A stretch of 33,525 bases of DNA from Chelatococcus sp. (GTDB taxonomy: Bacteria; Pseudomonadota; Alphaproteobacteria; Rhizobiales; Beijerinckiaceae): assembly GCA_003248805.1 (NCBI GenBank), contig QFQY01000079.1:1-33525 (forward strand), read 5' to 3'. The position numbers and the translations under genes are program-made. Below are positions 14,562-23,192 of this stretch, one piece after another. Numbering within the stretch: position 1 is the stretch's first letter; every line of letters starts with the position of its first letter. The notes beneath the pieces were generated by a model. That model made no database searches. It saw only the letters and a list, made by a program, of their open reading frames with translations, and was not told where the DNA came from.

Positions 14562-15164
14562 TCAGCCGGCCGAGGACGTGCCGTCGGACGCGGCGTCGCC
14601 GGCAGGCGGCTTCGGGGCTCCGGCGGAGACGCCGACGAGCGCCGGGCGCAGCACGCGCTCGCCGATCTTGTAGCCGGTCTGAACCACCTTGGAGACGAAG
14701 CCCTTGGCGATCTCGGCGTCGGGCGCCTCGAACATGGCGCTGTGGAGGTTCGGATCGAACTTCTCGCCATGCGGCTCGACGCGGCGCACACCATGCCGCT
14801 CGAGGGTCTTGAGCAGGTCGCGCTCGGTGAGCTCGACGCCCTCGATCAACGCCTTGAGCGCGGCCTCGCCGGCACCGCGCGCCGCCTCCGGCACGCTCTC
14901 GAGGGCGCGGCGCAGATTGTCGGCGGAACCGAGCATGTCGCGGGCGAAGCTCGTGACGGCATAGGCCTTTGCGTCGGCCACCTCGCGCTCCGTGCGGCGG
15001 CGCAGGTTCTCCATCTCGGCCAGCGTGCGCAGCAGCTTGTCCTTCATCTCGTCGCGCTCGGCCTCGATGCGGGTGAGGATGTCCTCGGCGGCCGCAGGCT
15101 GCTCCGGCGCCGCCGCTTCCGCGGCCTGGTGCTTCGGGTCGTCCTTGGCGGGGTTCTGCGTCAT
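14562..15164 (-). CDS. grpE: Nucleotide exchange factor GrpE
   Basis: Co-chaperone that releases ADP from DnaK. The 200 residues have an acidic, Ala-rich N-terminal tail, a long coiled-coil helix (about 28-95: ERDEMKDKLLRTLAEMENLRRRTEREV) shown here in two parts as ERDEMKDKLLRT and LAEMENLRRRTEREV, and a C-terminal beta domain with FDPNLHSAMFEAPD and VVQTGYKIGERVLRPALVGV. The usual neighbours hrcA or dnaK are absent; instead glnD lies upstream and a TRIC-type channel downstream. A heat-shock-type promoter is visible in the 120-base gap to glnD. Confidence 0.96.
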   Translation of the reverse strand: MTQNPAKDDPKHQAAEAAAPEQPAAAEDILTRIEAERDEMKDKLLRTLAEMENLRRRTEREVADAKAYAVTSFARDMLGSADNLRRALESVPEAARGAGEAALKALIEGVELTERDLLKTLERHGVRRVEPHGEKFDPNLHSAMFEAPDAEIAKGFVSKVVQTGYKIGERVLRPALVGVSAGAPKPPAGDAASDGTSSAG

Positions 15165-15259
15165 CGCTTCATCCAGTTTTCGTATGCGCTCGCCGCGCAG
15201 CCCCGGCCCGTCGAGGGACGGCGCCGGGCATGTCCCGCGCGCGGCCGTGTTCGAGGCCG

Positions 15260-15288
15260 ATATCGGGCTTCTCGGCCTTCAAATCAAG
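15260..15288 (-). promoter_or_regulatory. Candidate sigma-32 (heat-shock) promoter of grpE
   Basis: On the - strand, cttgatt (complement of 15282-15288) is followed after 14 bases by cccgatat (complement of 15260-15267). This matches the RpoH pattern CTTGAAA-13/15-CCCCATNT with two and one deviations. The -35 part overlaps the glnD stop codon. The predicted start is about 90 bases before the grpE ATG. Confidence 0.5.
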
Positions 15289-18031
15289 CGCGGGCGGGGA
15301 CTTTCGCCTTCGCCGGCGCGCTCCTGTCGTGCCAGAAGGCGAAGACCTCCAGCAGCGTCTTGCGGATGGTGAGCTGGCGGGAGGTCGAGGTGATCTTCGC
15401 GTTGGTCAGGTCGGTGACGTAGAAGACGTCGACCGCCTTCTCGCCGAAGGTCGCGATATGAGCCGAGGCGATGTTGAGGTTGAGCTTTCCGATCGCGGTG
15501 GTGAGGTCGTAGAGCAGGCCGGGACGGTCGAGCCCGGCGACCTCCAGCACCGTGTGGCGGGCCGACAGCACGTTGTCGATGATGACCTCCGGTGCGATCT
15601 GGAAGGTCTGGCCGCGCGGCGGCGGGGCGCGGCGCTGCGCCACGAGATCGGCGATCTTGATCTCGCCCTTGAGGGCCCTCTCGATCGCGCTCGCGATGCG
15701 CTCCGCCCGGCGCAGTTCGTCCTCGTCCCTGTCGAAGGCGCGCGAGATCGAGATCGAGTCGAGCACCAGCCCGTCGGTCGTGGTGAAGATCTGCGCGTCG
15801 ACGATGTTACCTCCCGCCGCGGCGCAGGCTCCGGTGACGATGGCGAGCAGGCGCGGATGGTCGGGCGCCAGCACGGTGAGCTCGGTCACGCCGCGGAACT
15901 GGTCGGTCTCCTGCCGGGCGAGATCGGTCTTGATCCAGTAGGCGGGATTGTGACGCTGGAAATAGGCCTCGCGCTCCGGCTCGCTCCAGTCCGAGAGGCG
16001 CAGGCGCAGAGCGTCCTGCCGGGACTGGACGCGGGCCTTGCGCTCGATCAGCGAATGGCCGCCCGCCAGCACGATCTCGGTCTCGTAGTAGAGCGTGCGC
16101 AGGAGCTGACCCTTCCAGCCGTTCCAGACGCCGGGGCCGACCGCCTTGATGTCGGCTACCGTCAGGACCAGCAGGAGCTTCAGGCGCTCCAGCGTCTGGA
16201 CGGTCGCGGAGAAGGTCTCGATCGTCTTCGGGTCGCCGAGGTCGCGGCTCTGGGCGACCGTCGACATGTCGAGATGATGCTCGACGAGCCAGGCGACGGT
16301 CTCCGTCTGTGCCTCGGTCAGCCCGAGCCGGGGCCCGAGCTTGCGGGCGATGCGCGCGCCGGCGATCGAATGGTCGTCCGGGCGGCCCTTGGCGATGTCG
16401 TGCAGGAACAGCGCGATATAGAGCGCCCGCCGGTTGCTGATCGTCGGCATGATCTCGTTGGCGAGCGGATGCTCGCCCTGCAGAAGCCCGGCGTCGATCT
16501 CGGCCAGAACACCCATCGCCCGGATCAGGTGCTCGTCGACCGTGTAGTGGTGGTACATGTTGAACTGCATCATCGCGACGATGCGGCCGAAATCGGGGAT
16601 GAAGCGGCCGAGCAGGCCCGATTCGTTCATCCGGCGCAGCACCACCTCCGGAGAGCGTCGCCCGGTCAGGATCTCGAGGAAGATCCGGTTGGCCTCGGGA
16701 TCGGCCCTCAGCTGCGGATTGACCAGCTTGAGCGACTGGGTGACGAGCCGGCTGGCATCGGGGTGGATGGCGAGGTCGTCGCGGCTGGCGATCTCGTAGA
16801 GCCGGAGCAGATTGACGGGGTCGCGCCGGAAGGCGTCCTTGTCGATGACGGTGAGGCGCTGGCTCTTCAGCGTGAAATCGGGGTGGCCGAGCGCGCGCAC
16901 CTTGCGGCGCTTCGCGAAGCTCCCGAGCAGCTTGGACAGGGTCGCGCGCGGCTTCTGCTGGCGGGCCTCCAGCGCCGCGCAGACGATGGCCGTCAGATCG
17001 CCGACGTCCTTCGCGACGAGGAAATAGGCCTTCATGAAGCGCTCGACCGGCGCCTGGCCGCGCCTGCCCTGATAGCCGATCGCGGCGGCGACCTGGCGCT
17101 GAAGATCGAAGGACAGGCGCTCCTCGGCGCGCCCGGTGATGAAGTGCATCCAGCAGCGGACGCGCCAGAGGAACTCCTCCGAGCGCTGGAACATCAGCAG
17201 CTCGCTATGGTCGAAGAGCCCGGCCTGCTCGAGTTCGCGGACATCGTCGACGCGGTAGGCGTATTTGGCGATCCAGAACAGGGTGTTGAGGTCGCGAAGG
17301 CCGCCCTTCCCGTCCTTGACGTTGGGCTCCACGAGATAGCGCGACGAGCCGGCCCGCCGGACGCGGGTCTCGCGCTCGGCCAGCTTGGCCTCGGTGAAGG
17401 CGGCGGCGGTTCCCTCGACGACCTCGTTGCCGAACCGGCGCACCATCTCGCCGAAGAGGGGGGCGTGTCCGGTCAGGAAGCGCGCCTCCAGCAGGGCGGT
17501 GCGGATCGTCATGTCCGCCTTGGCCTCGCGCATGCAGTCGTCGACCGAGCGGACCGAATGGCCGACCTTCAGCTTGAGGTCCCAGAGCGGATAGAGCATC
17601 GCCTCGACGACGCTCTCGCCCCAGGCGGTCTGCTTGTGCGGGAAGAGGAAGAGCAGGTCGACGTCGGAGCCGGGCGCCAGCGTGCCGCGGCCATAGCCGC
17701 CGACGGCGACGACGGCGATCCGCTCGGAGTCCGAGGGATTGTCCGCCGGGTAGAAATGCTGCGTCGCGGCCGCGTGCAGGCAGCAGACGATCGCGTCCAT
17801 CACCGCCGAGAGCCGTCTCGCGCAGGCGAAGCCGCCACGCGGGGCCTTCAGCAGCTCGCGGGCGCCGGCACGCCCTTCCTCCAGCGCGATCCGCAGATGC
17901 GCCGTCAGCTCCTGCCGCAATTGCTCCTGCGGCGGGGCATCGGGCCGCTGGATCAGCCGCGAGACCGCGCGGGCGGGATCCTCCAGCATCTCGGCGAGCG
18001 TGGGATGGGGCTGGTCTGGCACTGACGACAC
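15284..18031 (-). CDS. glnD: Bifunctional [protein-PII] uridylyltransferase/uridylyl-removing enzyme
   Basis: Master sensor of nitrogen status: uridylylates PII proteins at low glutamine and removes UMP at high glutamine. The 915 residues show, in order, the nucleotidyltransferase site GGYGRGTLAPGSDVDLLF (from residue 111, with Asp123 and Asp125), the HD phosphohydrolase domain with LFLHDIAKGRPDDH (near 544), and two C-terminal ACT domains (about 735-810 and 845-915; ELTVLAPDHPRLLAIVTG and LEVAGLDRPGLLYDLTTAIG). Length is typical. The start is GTG with gaggtgag upstream. It is divergent from the OsmC-family gene. Its presence agrees with ptsN and rpoN elsewhere in the window. Confidence 0.97.
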   Translation of the reverse strand: MSSVPDQPHPTLAEMLEDPARAVSRLIQRPDAPPQEQLRQELTAHLRIALEEGRAGARELLKAPRGGFACARRLSAVMDAIVCCLHAAATQHFYPADNPSDSERIAVVAVGGYGRGTLAPGSDVDLLFLFPHKQTAWGESVVEAMLYPLWDLKLKVGHSVRSVDDCMREAKADMTIRTALLEARFLTGHAPLFGEMVRRFGNEVVEGTAAAFTEAKLAERETRVRRAGSSRYLVEPNVKDGKGGLRDLNTLFWIAKYAYRVDDVRELEQAGLFDHSELLMFQRSEEFLWRVRCWMHFITGRAEERLSFDLQRQVAAAIGYQGRRGQAPVERFMKAYFLVAKDVGDLTAIVCAALEARQQKPRATLSKLLGSFAKRRKVRALGHPDFTLKSQRLTVIDKDAFRRDPVNLLRLYEIASRDDLAIHPDASRLVTQSLKLVNPQLRADPEANRIFLEILTGRRSPEVVLRRMNESGLLGRFIPDFGRIVAMMQFNMYHHYTVDEHLIRAMGVLAEIDAGLLQGEHPLANEIMPTISNRRALYIALFLHDIAKGRPDDHSIAGARIARKLGPRLGLTEAQTETVAWLVEHHLDMSTVAQSRDLGDPKTIETFSATVQTLERLKLLLVLTVADIKAVGPGVWNGWKGQLLRTLYYETEIVLAGGHSLIERKARVQSRQDALRLRLSDWSEPEREAYFQRHNPAYWIKTDLARQETDQFRGVTELTVLAPDHPRLLAIVTGACAAAGGNIVDAQIFTTTDGLVLDSISISRAFDRDEDELRRAERIASAIERALKGEIKIADLVAQRRAPPPRGQTFQIAPEVIIDNVLSARHTVLEVAGLDRPGLLYDLTTAIGKLNLNIASAHIATFGEKAVDVFYVTDLTNAKITSTSRQLTIRKTLLEVFAFWHDRSAPAKAKVPARA

Positions 18032-18169
18032 GGCGGCTCACCTCGACGGCAGCCTTCCGCTGCCGGGCGCTGGTAACACTAAGCGATCACCCGTCGAAGA
18101 GAGATTAATCGTCGCGAGCGCGCAGGCCGTCTATATGGTTCGGCTCCCGAGATTCTCCGAGGTTCCGCC

Positions 18170-18679
18170 ATGGACGTGACAGCCCTGCGTGCCCTGCAGG
18201 CCCCGCTCAAGGAGCGATATCGCAGCGACCCCGATGCCGCCGTCGTCACGCTGAAGGCGCGCGGCGAACTCGACGAGCAGCACATGGCCTGCAAGGTCGA
18301 GACCGGCCGCGCCATGGCGCTGGCGGGCCTGCACCCGGCCTCCGGAGGCTCGGGCGCCGAGCTCTGCTCCGGCGACATGCTGCTGGAGGCGCTGGTCGCC
18401 TGCGCCGGCGTGACCCTGAAGGCCGTGGCGACGGCGCTCGAAATCGAGCTGACCAAAGGCGCGGTCCGGGCCGAGGGCGATCTCGATTTCCGCGGCACGC
18501 TCGGCGTCGCGAAGGATGCGCCGGTCGGCTTCAAGGCGATCCGCCTGTTCTTCGATGTCGAGACCGATGCGCCGCAGGACAAGCTCGACACCCTGCTGAA
18601 GCTCACCGAGCGCTATTGCGTCGTGTTCCAGACGCTGAACGTGAAGCCGGAGCTTTCGGCCGCGCTGACGCGCTCCTGA
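18170..18679 (+). CDS. OsmC family protein (putative peroxidase)
   Basis: The 169 residues carry the two redox cysteines of the OsmC/Ohr fold: Cys78 in LLEALVACAGVTLKAVA and Cys150 in KLTERYCVVFQTL. Members reduce organic hydroperoxides, though many, including this subgroup, have no tested substrate. The segment HPASGGSGAELCSGDMLLEAL is typical of OsmC rather than Ohr. A gagg site lies upstream of the ATG, and a tatatg that may serve as a -10 box is 38 bases further up. The gene is divergent from glnD and convergent with rmuC, with only 22 bases between the latter stops. Confidence 0.9.
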   Translation: MDVTALRALQAPLKERYRSDPDAAVVTLKARGELDEQHMACKVETGRAMALAGLHPASGGSGAELCSGDMLLEALVACAGVTLKAVATALEIELTKGAVRAEGDLDFRGTLGVAKDAPVGFKAIRLFFDVETDAPQDKLDTLLKLTERYCVVFQTLNVKPELSAALTRS

Positions 18680-18701
18680 CGAGGCGCGTTCGTCGCGCCC
18701 C

Positions 18702-19886
18702 TCACTCGGCCGCCTCGTCGAGATCGAGCGGCTTGGCGAAGGGCAGCGTCGGCTCGGCCCTGGCGTCGTCGAAGTCGAGCGCGCCGATCCTTTCGCCTCG
18801 GCTGGTGATCTTGCCGGCCGAGGTCCTGATCTGGCCGACATCCTCCTGCGCCTGGCGGAAATGCGTGTCGAGCTTCTCGACGCGCTCGCCGAGGCGGCGC
18901 ACGTCGGAGAGCAGCTTGCCGACTTCCGACTGGATGACCTGCGCCTCCTCGCGCATGCGCGAGTCGCGCACCAGCGACTGCATGAGCTGGATCGCCAGCG
19001 CCAGCAGGGATGGTGAGACGATCATCACCCGGGCGCGATGGGCGCGCTGGACCAGATCGTCGAAATGCTCCTGCAGATCGGCATAGATCGATTCCGAGGG
19101 CACGAAGAGCAGCGCCATCTCCTGCGTCTCGCCCGGCAGGAGATAACGCTCGGAGATGTCCTTCACATGCACGCCGACATCGGTGCGGACGCGCTGGCCG
19201 GCGGCCTTCCTGGCCTCCTCGCCGCGCGCCTCGCGCAGCATGGTGAAGCTCTCCAGCGGGAACTTCGCGTCGATCACGAGGCCGCGCCCGTCGCCCGGCA
19301 GGGTGACGAGACAGTCCGGCCGGCGGCCGTTCGAGAGCTGCGGCTGGAAGGCGTAGAACGCAGGGGGCAATCCGTCGCGGATGATCGCCTCCATGCGGCC
19401 CTGGCCATAGGCGCCGCGCGCCTGCTTGTTGGCGAGCACGTCCTTGAGCGTCACCACCTCGGAGGTCAGGTCCGTCAGCTTCTTCTGGGCGCTGTCGATG
19501 ACGGCGAGCCGCTCCTGCAGCCTGCCGAGCGTCTCCGTCGTCTGGCGGACATTCTGCTCGAGGCCGGTCCCGACCTGCTGGCGCAGCCCGTCCATCCGGT
19601 CGGCGACGAGGCGGGCGAGGTCGCCCTGCCGGGTCGCGAGGATTTCGGCCATCGACTGGAGCCGGCCCGAGAGTTCGGCCTGGGCACGGTTCATCTCCGC
19701 GACCTTGTCGTCCATCTCGCGGGCGCGCTCGGCCGCCATGGCCACCTCGACGGCGCGATTGCGCCCGCCGCGAAAGGCGGCGATCACGGCCATGAGCAGC
19801 AGCGCCAGGGTCAGCCCCGCGAAGCAAAAGGCCGCCTCGGCCCAGGTCACGGGGCGTTCCAGCAGGACGAAAGCGATCGTGTTCAT
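18702..19886 (-). CDS. rmuC: DNA recombination protein RmuC
   Basis: RmuC limits inversions and is thought to be a nuclease-like factor. The 394 residues start with one membrane anchor (about 20-38), followed by a long coiled coil (about 45-165) and the RmuC domain: NKQARGAYGQGRMEAIIRDGL (split: NKQARGAYGQGRMEAII), RRPDCLVTLPGDGRGLVIDAKFP in parts RRPDCLVTLPGDG and LVIDAKFPLES, and FVPSESIYADLQEHFDDL. The DAKFP segment resembles the PD-(D/E)XK nuclease core. The C-terminus is acidic. Divergent from def. Confidence 0.93.
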   Translation of the reverse strand: MNTIAFVLLERPVTWAEAAFCFAGLTLALLLMAVIAAFRGGRNRAVEVAMAAERAREMDDKVAEMNRAQAELSGRLQSMAEILATRQGDLARLVADRMDGLRQQVGTGLEQNVRQTTETLGRLQERLAVIDSAQKKLTDLTSEVVTLKDVLANKQARGAYGQGRMEAIIRDGLPPAFYAFQPQLSNGRRPDCLVTLPGDGRGLVIDAKFPLESFTMLREARGEEARKAAGQRVRTDVGVHVKDISERYLLPGETQEMALLFVPSESIYADLQEHFDDLVQRAHRARVMIVSPSLLALAIQLMQSLVRDSRMREEAQVIQSEVGKLLSDVRRLGERVEKLDTHFRQAQEDVGQIRTSAGKITSRGERIGALDFDDARAEPTLPFAKPLDLDEAAE

Positions 19887-19937
19887 GCCGGCAGGCTAGC
19901 AGATCCGTCGGGTTTTTGCGAACGAAAGCGGAACAAT

Positions 19938-19966
19938 TTGACCCGTTCGGCGCAAATGCTTATCTC
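19938..19966 (+). promoter_or_regulatory. Candidate sigma-70 promoter of def-fmt-truA
   Basis: ttgacc (19938-19943), 17-base spacer, tatctc (19961-19966), 35 bases upstream of the def ATG. The -35 box is one base from consensus; the -10 box is weaker. Confidence 0.45.
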
Positions 19967-20000
19967 CCGGTGACAATCGGCACATTTCCCCCGGATTTCC

Positions 20001-20555
20001 ATGGCCATTCGCCCCCTCGTCATCCTGCCCGACGCACAGCTGCGCCTCGTTTCGAAGCCCGTCGAGACCATCACGCCGGAGGTCCGGACGCTGGTCTCCG
20101 ACATGTTCGAGACGATGTACGACGCCCCCGGCATCGGGCTCGCCGCGATCCAGGTCGGCGCGCCGCTGCGCGTGATCACGATCGACCTCTCCAAGCCGCG
20201 CGGGGAGGGCGCCGACGAGGAGGAGAAGGCCAAGGAGGAGCCGCGCAAGCCGCTGGTCTTCATCAATCCGGAGATCACCTGGGCGTCCGAAGAGCGCAGC
20301 AGCTACGAGGAAGGCTGCCTCTCGATCCCCGAATATTACGAGGAGGTCGAGCGACCGGCCTCGGTGAAGGTTCGCTATCTGGATCTCGACGGCAAGGAGC
20401 AGGAGGTCGCGGCGGACGGTCTGCTCGCCACCTGTCTCCAGCACGAGATCGACCATCTCAACGGCGTGCTCTTCATCGACCATATCTCGCGGCTCAAGCG
20501 TGAACGGGTGACGAAGAAGTTCGCCAAGCAGGCCCGCCGCGACAGCGCCGCCTGA
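20001..20555 (+). CDS. def: Peptide deformylase
   Basis: Iron/zinc hydrolase that removes the formyl group from the N-terminus of new proteins. All three motifs are present: GIGLAAIQ (44-51), EEGCLSIP with metal ligand Cys106, and QHEIDHLNG with ligands His148 and His152 and catalytic Glu149. At 184 residues it is slightly longer than E. coli Def because of a charged insert (about 67-83, GEGADEEEKAKEEPRKP) before the second motif, seen in many alphaproteobacterial enzymes. fmt follows after 121 bases on the same strand. Confidence 0.97.
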   Translation: MAIRPLVILPDAQLRLVSKPVETITPEVRTLVSDMFETMYDAPGIGLAAIQVGAPLRVITIDLSKPRGEGADEEEKAKEEPRKPLVFINPEITWASEERSSYEEGCLSIPEYYEEVERPASVKVRYLDLDGKEQEVAADGLLATCLQHEIDHLNGVLFIDHISRLKRERVTKKFAKQARRDSAA

Positions 20556-20676
20556 CCATCAACGATCCTGAGCCTCAAGCCTCGTCGCGCGATCCGCAGG
20601 ATCGCTTCTCCGGACGTGGCTTGGGACGGCAGCCTGCCAGAGGCAGTGGCTGCGCATGCGAGGCAGAGTCGAGCGT

Positions 20677-21606
20677 ATGAGTTTGCGCGTCATCTTCATG
20701 GGCACCCCGGATTTCGCCGTGCCGACGCTCACCGAGATCATCGGGCAGGGCCACGAGGTCGTGAGCTGCTACACGCGGGCGCCGGCGCAGGCAGGGCGCG
20801 GGCTCGCGCTCAAGCCCTCGCCCGTGCAGGCCGCCGCCGAGCGCTTCGGCATTCCGGTGTTCACGCCCGCCACCCTGAAGACCGAGGAGCAGGCGGAGAT
20901 CATCGCCTCCCAGCAGGCCGACGTTGCCGTCGTCGTCGCCTATGGGATGATCCTGCCGCAGGCGATCCTCGACCTGCCCGAGATGGGCTGCCTCAACCTG
21001 CATGCCTCGCTGCTGCCGCGCTGGCGCGGGGCGGCCCCGATCCAGCGCGCGATCATGGCCGGCGACGCCGAAAGCGGCGTCTGCGTGATGCGGATGGAGG
21101 CCGGGCTCGACACCGGCCCGGTCGGCATGATGGAGCGGCTGGCGATCGGCCCCGACATGACGGCGGGTGAGTTGCACGACCGGCTCTCGGTGCTCGGCGC
21201 CGACCTGATGGTGCGGGCGCTGGCGGCCCTGGCGCGTGGTGGCCTGAACTTCACGCCGCAGGCCGAGGAGGGCGTGACCTACGCCGCCAAGATCGGCAAT
21301 GCCGAGGCGAAGCTGAACTGGGCGCGCCCGGCGCGGCAGGTGCATGACCTCGTGCGCGGCCTGTCGCCCTTCCCGGGAGCCTTCGCCGAGGTCGATCTCG
21401 GCAAGGGCAAGGAGCGGCTCAAGGTGCTGCGCACGGCGTTGGCCGGCGGCGCCGCCGAGCCGGGCACGCTGCTCGACGACGAGGGCACCGTCGCCTGCGG
21501 GGAAGGAGCGATCCGGCTCATCCAGGTGCAGCGCGCGGGCAAGGCGCCGATGAGCGCGACCGCGTTCCTGCGCGGGGCGCGGCTGTCGGCCGGCGCCCGG
21601 CTCTGA
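20677..21606 (+). CDS. fmt: Methionyl-tRNA formyltransferase
   Basis: Transfers a formyl group from 10-formyltetrahydrofolate to initiator Met-tRNA. The 309 residues begin RVIFMGTPDFAVPTL, the usual N-terminal strand and loop. The formyltransferase site is visible: Asn107 and His109 in GCLNLHASLLPRWRGAAPIQ and Asp145 in GLDTGPVG. A C-terminal OB-like domain starts near residue 205 (GVTYAAKIGNAEAKLNW). The start at MSLRVIF is preferred over an ATG 7 codons upstream because the family begins here. truA starts 4 bases after the stop. Confidence 0.96.
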   Translation: MSLRVIFMGTPDFAVPTLTEIIGQGHEVVSCYTRAPAQAGRGLALKPSPVQAAAERFGIPVFTPATLKTEEQAEIIASQQADVAVVVAYGMILPQAILDLPEMGCLNLHASLLPRWRGAAPIQRAIMAGDAESGVCVMRMEAGLDTGPVGMMERLAIGPDMTAGELHDRLSVLGADLMVRALAALARGGLNFTPQAEEGVTYAAKIGNAEAKLNWARPARQVHDLVRGLSPFPGAFAEVDLGKGKERLKVLRTALAGGAAEPGTLLDDEGTVACGEGAIRLIQVQRAGKAPMSATAFLRGARLSAGARL

Positions 21607-21610
21607 CGCG

Positions 21611-22348
21611 ATGCCGCGCTACAAGCTCATCATCGAATATGACGGTACGCCGTTCTCGGGCTGGCAGCGCCAGCTCAACGGCCCCTCCGTGCAGCAGAGC
21701 GTCGAGGAGGCGATCGAGGCCTTCTGCGGCCATCCCGTGCGCCTGCATTGCGCGGGGCGCACGGATGCCGGCGTGCACGCCACCCATCAGGTCGCGCATG
21801 TCGATCTCGACAGGCCGTGGCGGACCGACGTGGTGCGGGACGCCAGCAACGCCCGGCTGAAGCGCGTGCCGGCGGTCGTCCTCGCGGCCGAGGAGGTGGG
21901 CGAGGACTTCGACGCGCGCATCTCGGCGAAGCGGCGCCACTATCTCTATCGCATCCTCGACCGGCGGGCGCAGCCGGCGCTGGAGATCAACCGCGTCTGG
22001 CATGTGCCGGTGAAGCTCGACCACGAGGCGATGGACCGGGCCGGCAAGTACCTGCTCGGTCACCACGACTTCACCACCTTCCGCGCCGCCGAGTGCCAGG
22101 CCAACAGCCCTATGCGCACGCTCGACCGCATGGATGTGCGGCGCGAGGGGACGGAGATCGTCGTCTACGTCAACGCCCGTTCCTTCCTGCACAATCAGGT
22201 GCGCTCGATGGTCGGCTGCCTGAAGATGGTCGGCGCCGGGCGCTGGCCAGAGAACAAGGTCGGCAAGGTGCTGGCGGCGCGCGACCGCTCGCAATGCGCC
22301 GCGCTCGCTCCGCCGGGCGGGCTCTATCTCGCCGGCGTCGACTACTGA
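21611..22348 (+). CDS. truA: tRNA pseudouridine(38-40) synthase
   Basis: Modifies U38-U40 in the anticodon arm of many tRNAs. The 245 residues show the catalytic Asp52 in CAGRTDAGVHATHQ, the N-terminal YKLIIEYDGTPFSGWQRQ and the C-terminal FLHNQVRSMVGCLKMVG, all standard. The ATG lies 4 bases after fmt, so translation is probably coupled. The 190-base gap to the converging membrane-protein gene holds no gene I can support, only a weak stem ggcacg/cgtgcc at 22381-22405. Confidence 0.96.
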   Translation: MPRYKLIIEYDGTPFSGWQRQLNGPSVQQSVEEAIEAFCGHPVRLHCAGRTDAGVHATHQVAHVDLDRPWRTDVVRDASNARLKRVPAVVLAAEEVGEDFDARISAKRRHYLYRILDRRAQPALEINRVWHVPVKLDHEAMDRAGKYLLGHHDFTTFRAAECQANSPMRTLDRMDVRREGTEIVVYVNARSFLHNQVRSMVGCLKMVGAGRWPENKVGKVLAARDRSQCAALAPPGGLYLAGVDY

Positions 22349-22536
22349 CCCGACAGCCGAGCCGCCGGGGCGCCACGCCGGGCACGCTCCCAAATGGATC
22401 GTGCCTGCGCAGGGGGGTGCGCCGCTCCAGCGGCCGGCTCGACGGAGGCCGCGTCGAGGGGCGCAGCGAGCCACGGCAGCGCGGCGGAACGCAGGGCTGG
22501 AGCGCAGTGCGCTCGAACTCCTGACCGGCGGGCGCG

Positions 22537-23124
22537 TCAGGCCAGCGCGGCGACGAGCAGGCGGATGATCGCGATATCGGCCAGCACGCTCGCCGCGACG
22601 AGCAGCAGGGCGACCCGGCCATCCGCGCCGAAGGCCGCCCGCGCCACGCAGTAGCGCAGCCGCAGCACGATGACCGCGAAGGCGCTGGCCTGCGCGAGGG
22701 CGAGATGCGGCGTCGACCAGCCCAGCGCGAAGACGCCGGCCGGCAGGGCCATCAAGCCTGACGAGACGATCCCCGCCCAGTTCCAGGCGATGACGAAGCT
22801 GGTGAAGCGCGGCGTCCGCAGCAGGGCAGGCCGCAGCGCCAGCATGCACAGGGGCAGGGCGAGGATCAGCCCGCATTGGGCGAGGACCACCGTCGCGTCG
22901 AGCGCGGCGGAACCGAACAGGCCGGCCTCGTTGCGCAGACCGGCGGCGAGACGCGCTGCGGCCAGGACCGCCACTGTCGCGGGCGCCATCAGCACATAGG
23001 CGGCAAAGGAGCGCCAGAAGCCTTCGCGGCTGAGATCGAGCTCGGGCAGGGCTTCGCGTCCCCGCGTCATCAATCCCCAGGAACCGCGCAGCGAGCGCGC
23101 GACGTCATCGACAGCGAGCCCCAT
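22537..23124 (-). CDS. Conserved-looking hypothetical integral membrane protein, 195 aa
   Basis: The sequence has about five or six hydrophobic helices: MAPATVAVLAAARLAAG, VVLAQCGLILALPLCMLAL, FVIAWNWAGIVSSGLMALP, LALAQASAFAVIVLRLRY and VALLLVAASVLADIAIIRLL. The N-terminal 35 residues (DVARSLRGSWGLMTRGREALPELD) are amphipathic and cytosolic. I do not recognise a named family and see no catalytic motif. It follows dapE on the same strand after 68 bases, and a TetR-like inverted repeat lies just upstream of its start. Codon use matches its neighbours, so it is a real gene. Function unknown. Confidence 0.75.
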   Translation of the reverse strand: MGLAVDDVARSLRGSWGLMTRGREALPELDLSREGFWRSFAAYVLMAPATVAVLAAARLAAGLRNEAGLFGSAALDATVVLAQCGLILALPLCMLALRPALLRTPRFTSFVIAWNWAGIVSSGLMALPAGVFALGWSTPHLALAQASAFAVIVLRLRYCVARAAFGADGRVALLLVAASVLADIAIIRLLVAALA

Positions 23125-23147
23125 GGCCGGCCTCCGATCCTCACTGA

Positions 23148-23165
23148 CTTAGACTTTCGTCTAAG
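23148..23165. promoter_or_regulatory. Operator-like inverted repeat upstream of the membrane protein gene
   Basis: cttagac (23148-23154) and gtctaag (23159-23165) are perfect inverted repeats around tttc, 24 bases upstream of the - strand start. Such tagac-n4-gtcta palindromes resemble TetR-family operators; it could equally be a short mRNA hairpin. No regulator gene is in the window. Confidence 0.3.
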
Positions 23166-23192
23166 GCGAGAATGGCATGCGGAGCGGCGCTG

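Noticed and set aside
15230..18025. A 931-codon open frame on the + strand opposite glnD
   Set aside because: Exact antisense of a gene with complete catalytic motifs; the product is low-complexity Asp/Leu/Gly/Arg sequence.
22349..22536. Possible small gene or terminator between truA and the converging membrane protein gene
   Set aside because: No frame with a ribosome-binding site and no stem longer than 6 bp with a T-run.
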